DNA from: Alphaproteobacteria bacterium
GTDB lineage: Bacteria; Pseudomonadota; Alphaproteobacteria; Puniceispirillales; UBA1172
Direction of reading: 5' to 3'
Length of the DNA: 7,348 bases
Assembly (NCBI GenBank): GCA_023259875.1
Contig: JALRFL010000034.1
Location: 1-7,348, forward strand
The position numbers and the translations under genes were made by a program. Numbering within the stretch: position 1 is the stretch's first letter; every line of letters starts with the position of its first letter. Below, in pieces: positions 7,212 through 7,348 of this stretch. The notes below the pieces were generated by a model. It was not told the origin of the DNA and ran no database searches. It saw only the letters and a list, made by a program, of their open reading frames with translations.

Positions 7212-7348
7212 GGGCGTATCTCCTCTTTGATTTCATCCACATTTTCTGCCAGAATTGCATCTCCCAATTCATAGGTCTCTTCGATGGTCAATGTACGAAG
7301 CGTCTGGAAAGTTTGCTTGCGATCCCATGGACATTGCTCACGCAGCTC
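7109..7348 (-). pseudogene. mazG: Truncated MazG nucleotide pyrophosphohydrolase
   Basis: The frame is open at the right window edge. From 7348 it reads ELREQCPWDRKQTF, then QTLRTLTIEETYELGDAI, ending DEIKEE at 7220. This is the N-terminal part of the MazG NTP-pyrophosphatase domain, which hydrolyses nucleoside triphosphates to monophosphates. The first metal-binding motif (EETYE) is present. The family then needs ELGD followed by a helical segment; here homology stops after KEE, and the frame runs on as unrelated codons (IRPWHPNM...) into gor out of frame, stopping at 7109-7111. So the second metal-binding ExxD and the rest of the domain are missing and activity is not expected. The last two Glu codons (GAGGAG, 7225-7220) act as the gor ribosome binding site. 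The remnant looks more like Bacteroidetes-type MazG than the usual alphaproteobacterial form, which suggests transfer, rearrangement or an assembly junction. Confidence 0.75.

Overview
The window carries five complete housekeeping genes plus one gene fragment, all on the minus strand, so transcription runs from right to left. The proteins look alphaproteobacterial, plausibly from a marine SAR116-like lineage. Three things suggest this: the compact GluRS without zinc cysteines, the class II DAHP synthase opening with a WTPNSWRKHP-type N-terminus, and the general protein style. This is recognition from memory, so the lineage is a moderate-confidence inference.

Layout in transcription order. At 7348-7220 is the 5' part of a MazG-type nucleotide pyrophosphohydrolase gene, open to the window edge and cut off inside its catalytic domain. 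Glutathione reductase (gor, 7211-5850) follows at once, and its ribosome binding site is the last two codons of the MazG homology. A 113-base gap (5849-5737) holds a good sigma70-type promoter with an extended -10 element, and an 8-bp inverted repeat overlapping its -35 box. That promoter should drive a tight run of four genes: class II DAHP synthase (5736-4354), a nicotinate phosphoribosyltransferase-like gene (4312-3179), glutamine-dependent NAD+ synthetase nadE (3129-1465) and glutamyl-tRNA synthetase gltX (1465-122). Gaps are 41 and 49 bases, then a one-base TAATG overlap. The last 121 bases at the left edge contain no gene I can identify.

Functionally, gor keeps glutathione reduced with NADPH. 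The DAHP synthase commits carbon to the shikimate pathway. The phosphoribosyltransferase and NadE are the first and last steps of the Preiss-Handler route from nicotinate to NAD+; the middle step (NadD) is not here. GltX charges tRNA with glutamate.

I found no phage, transposon, CRISPR, toxin-antitoxin or defence system and no sign of a novel multi-gene system. The items most worth a second look are the truncated MazG reading frame, whose sequence type looks unlike alphaproteobacterial MazG and may mark a rearrangement or an assembly chimera; the inverted repeat on the DAHP synthase promoter; and a small hairpin that would cover the nadE ribosome binding site.
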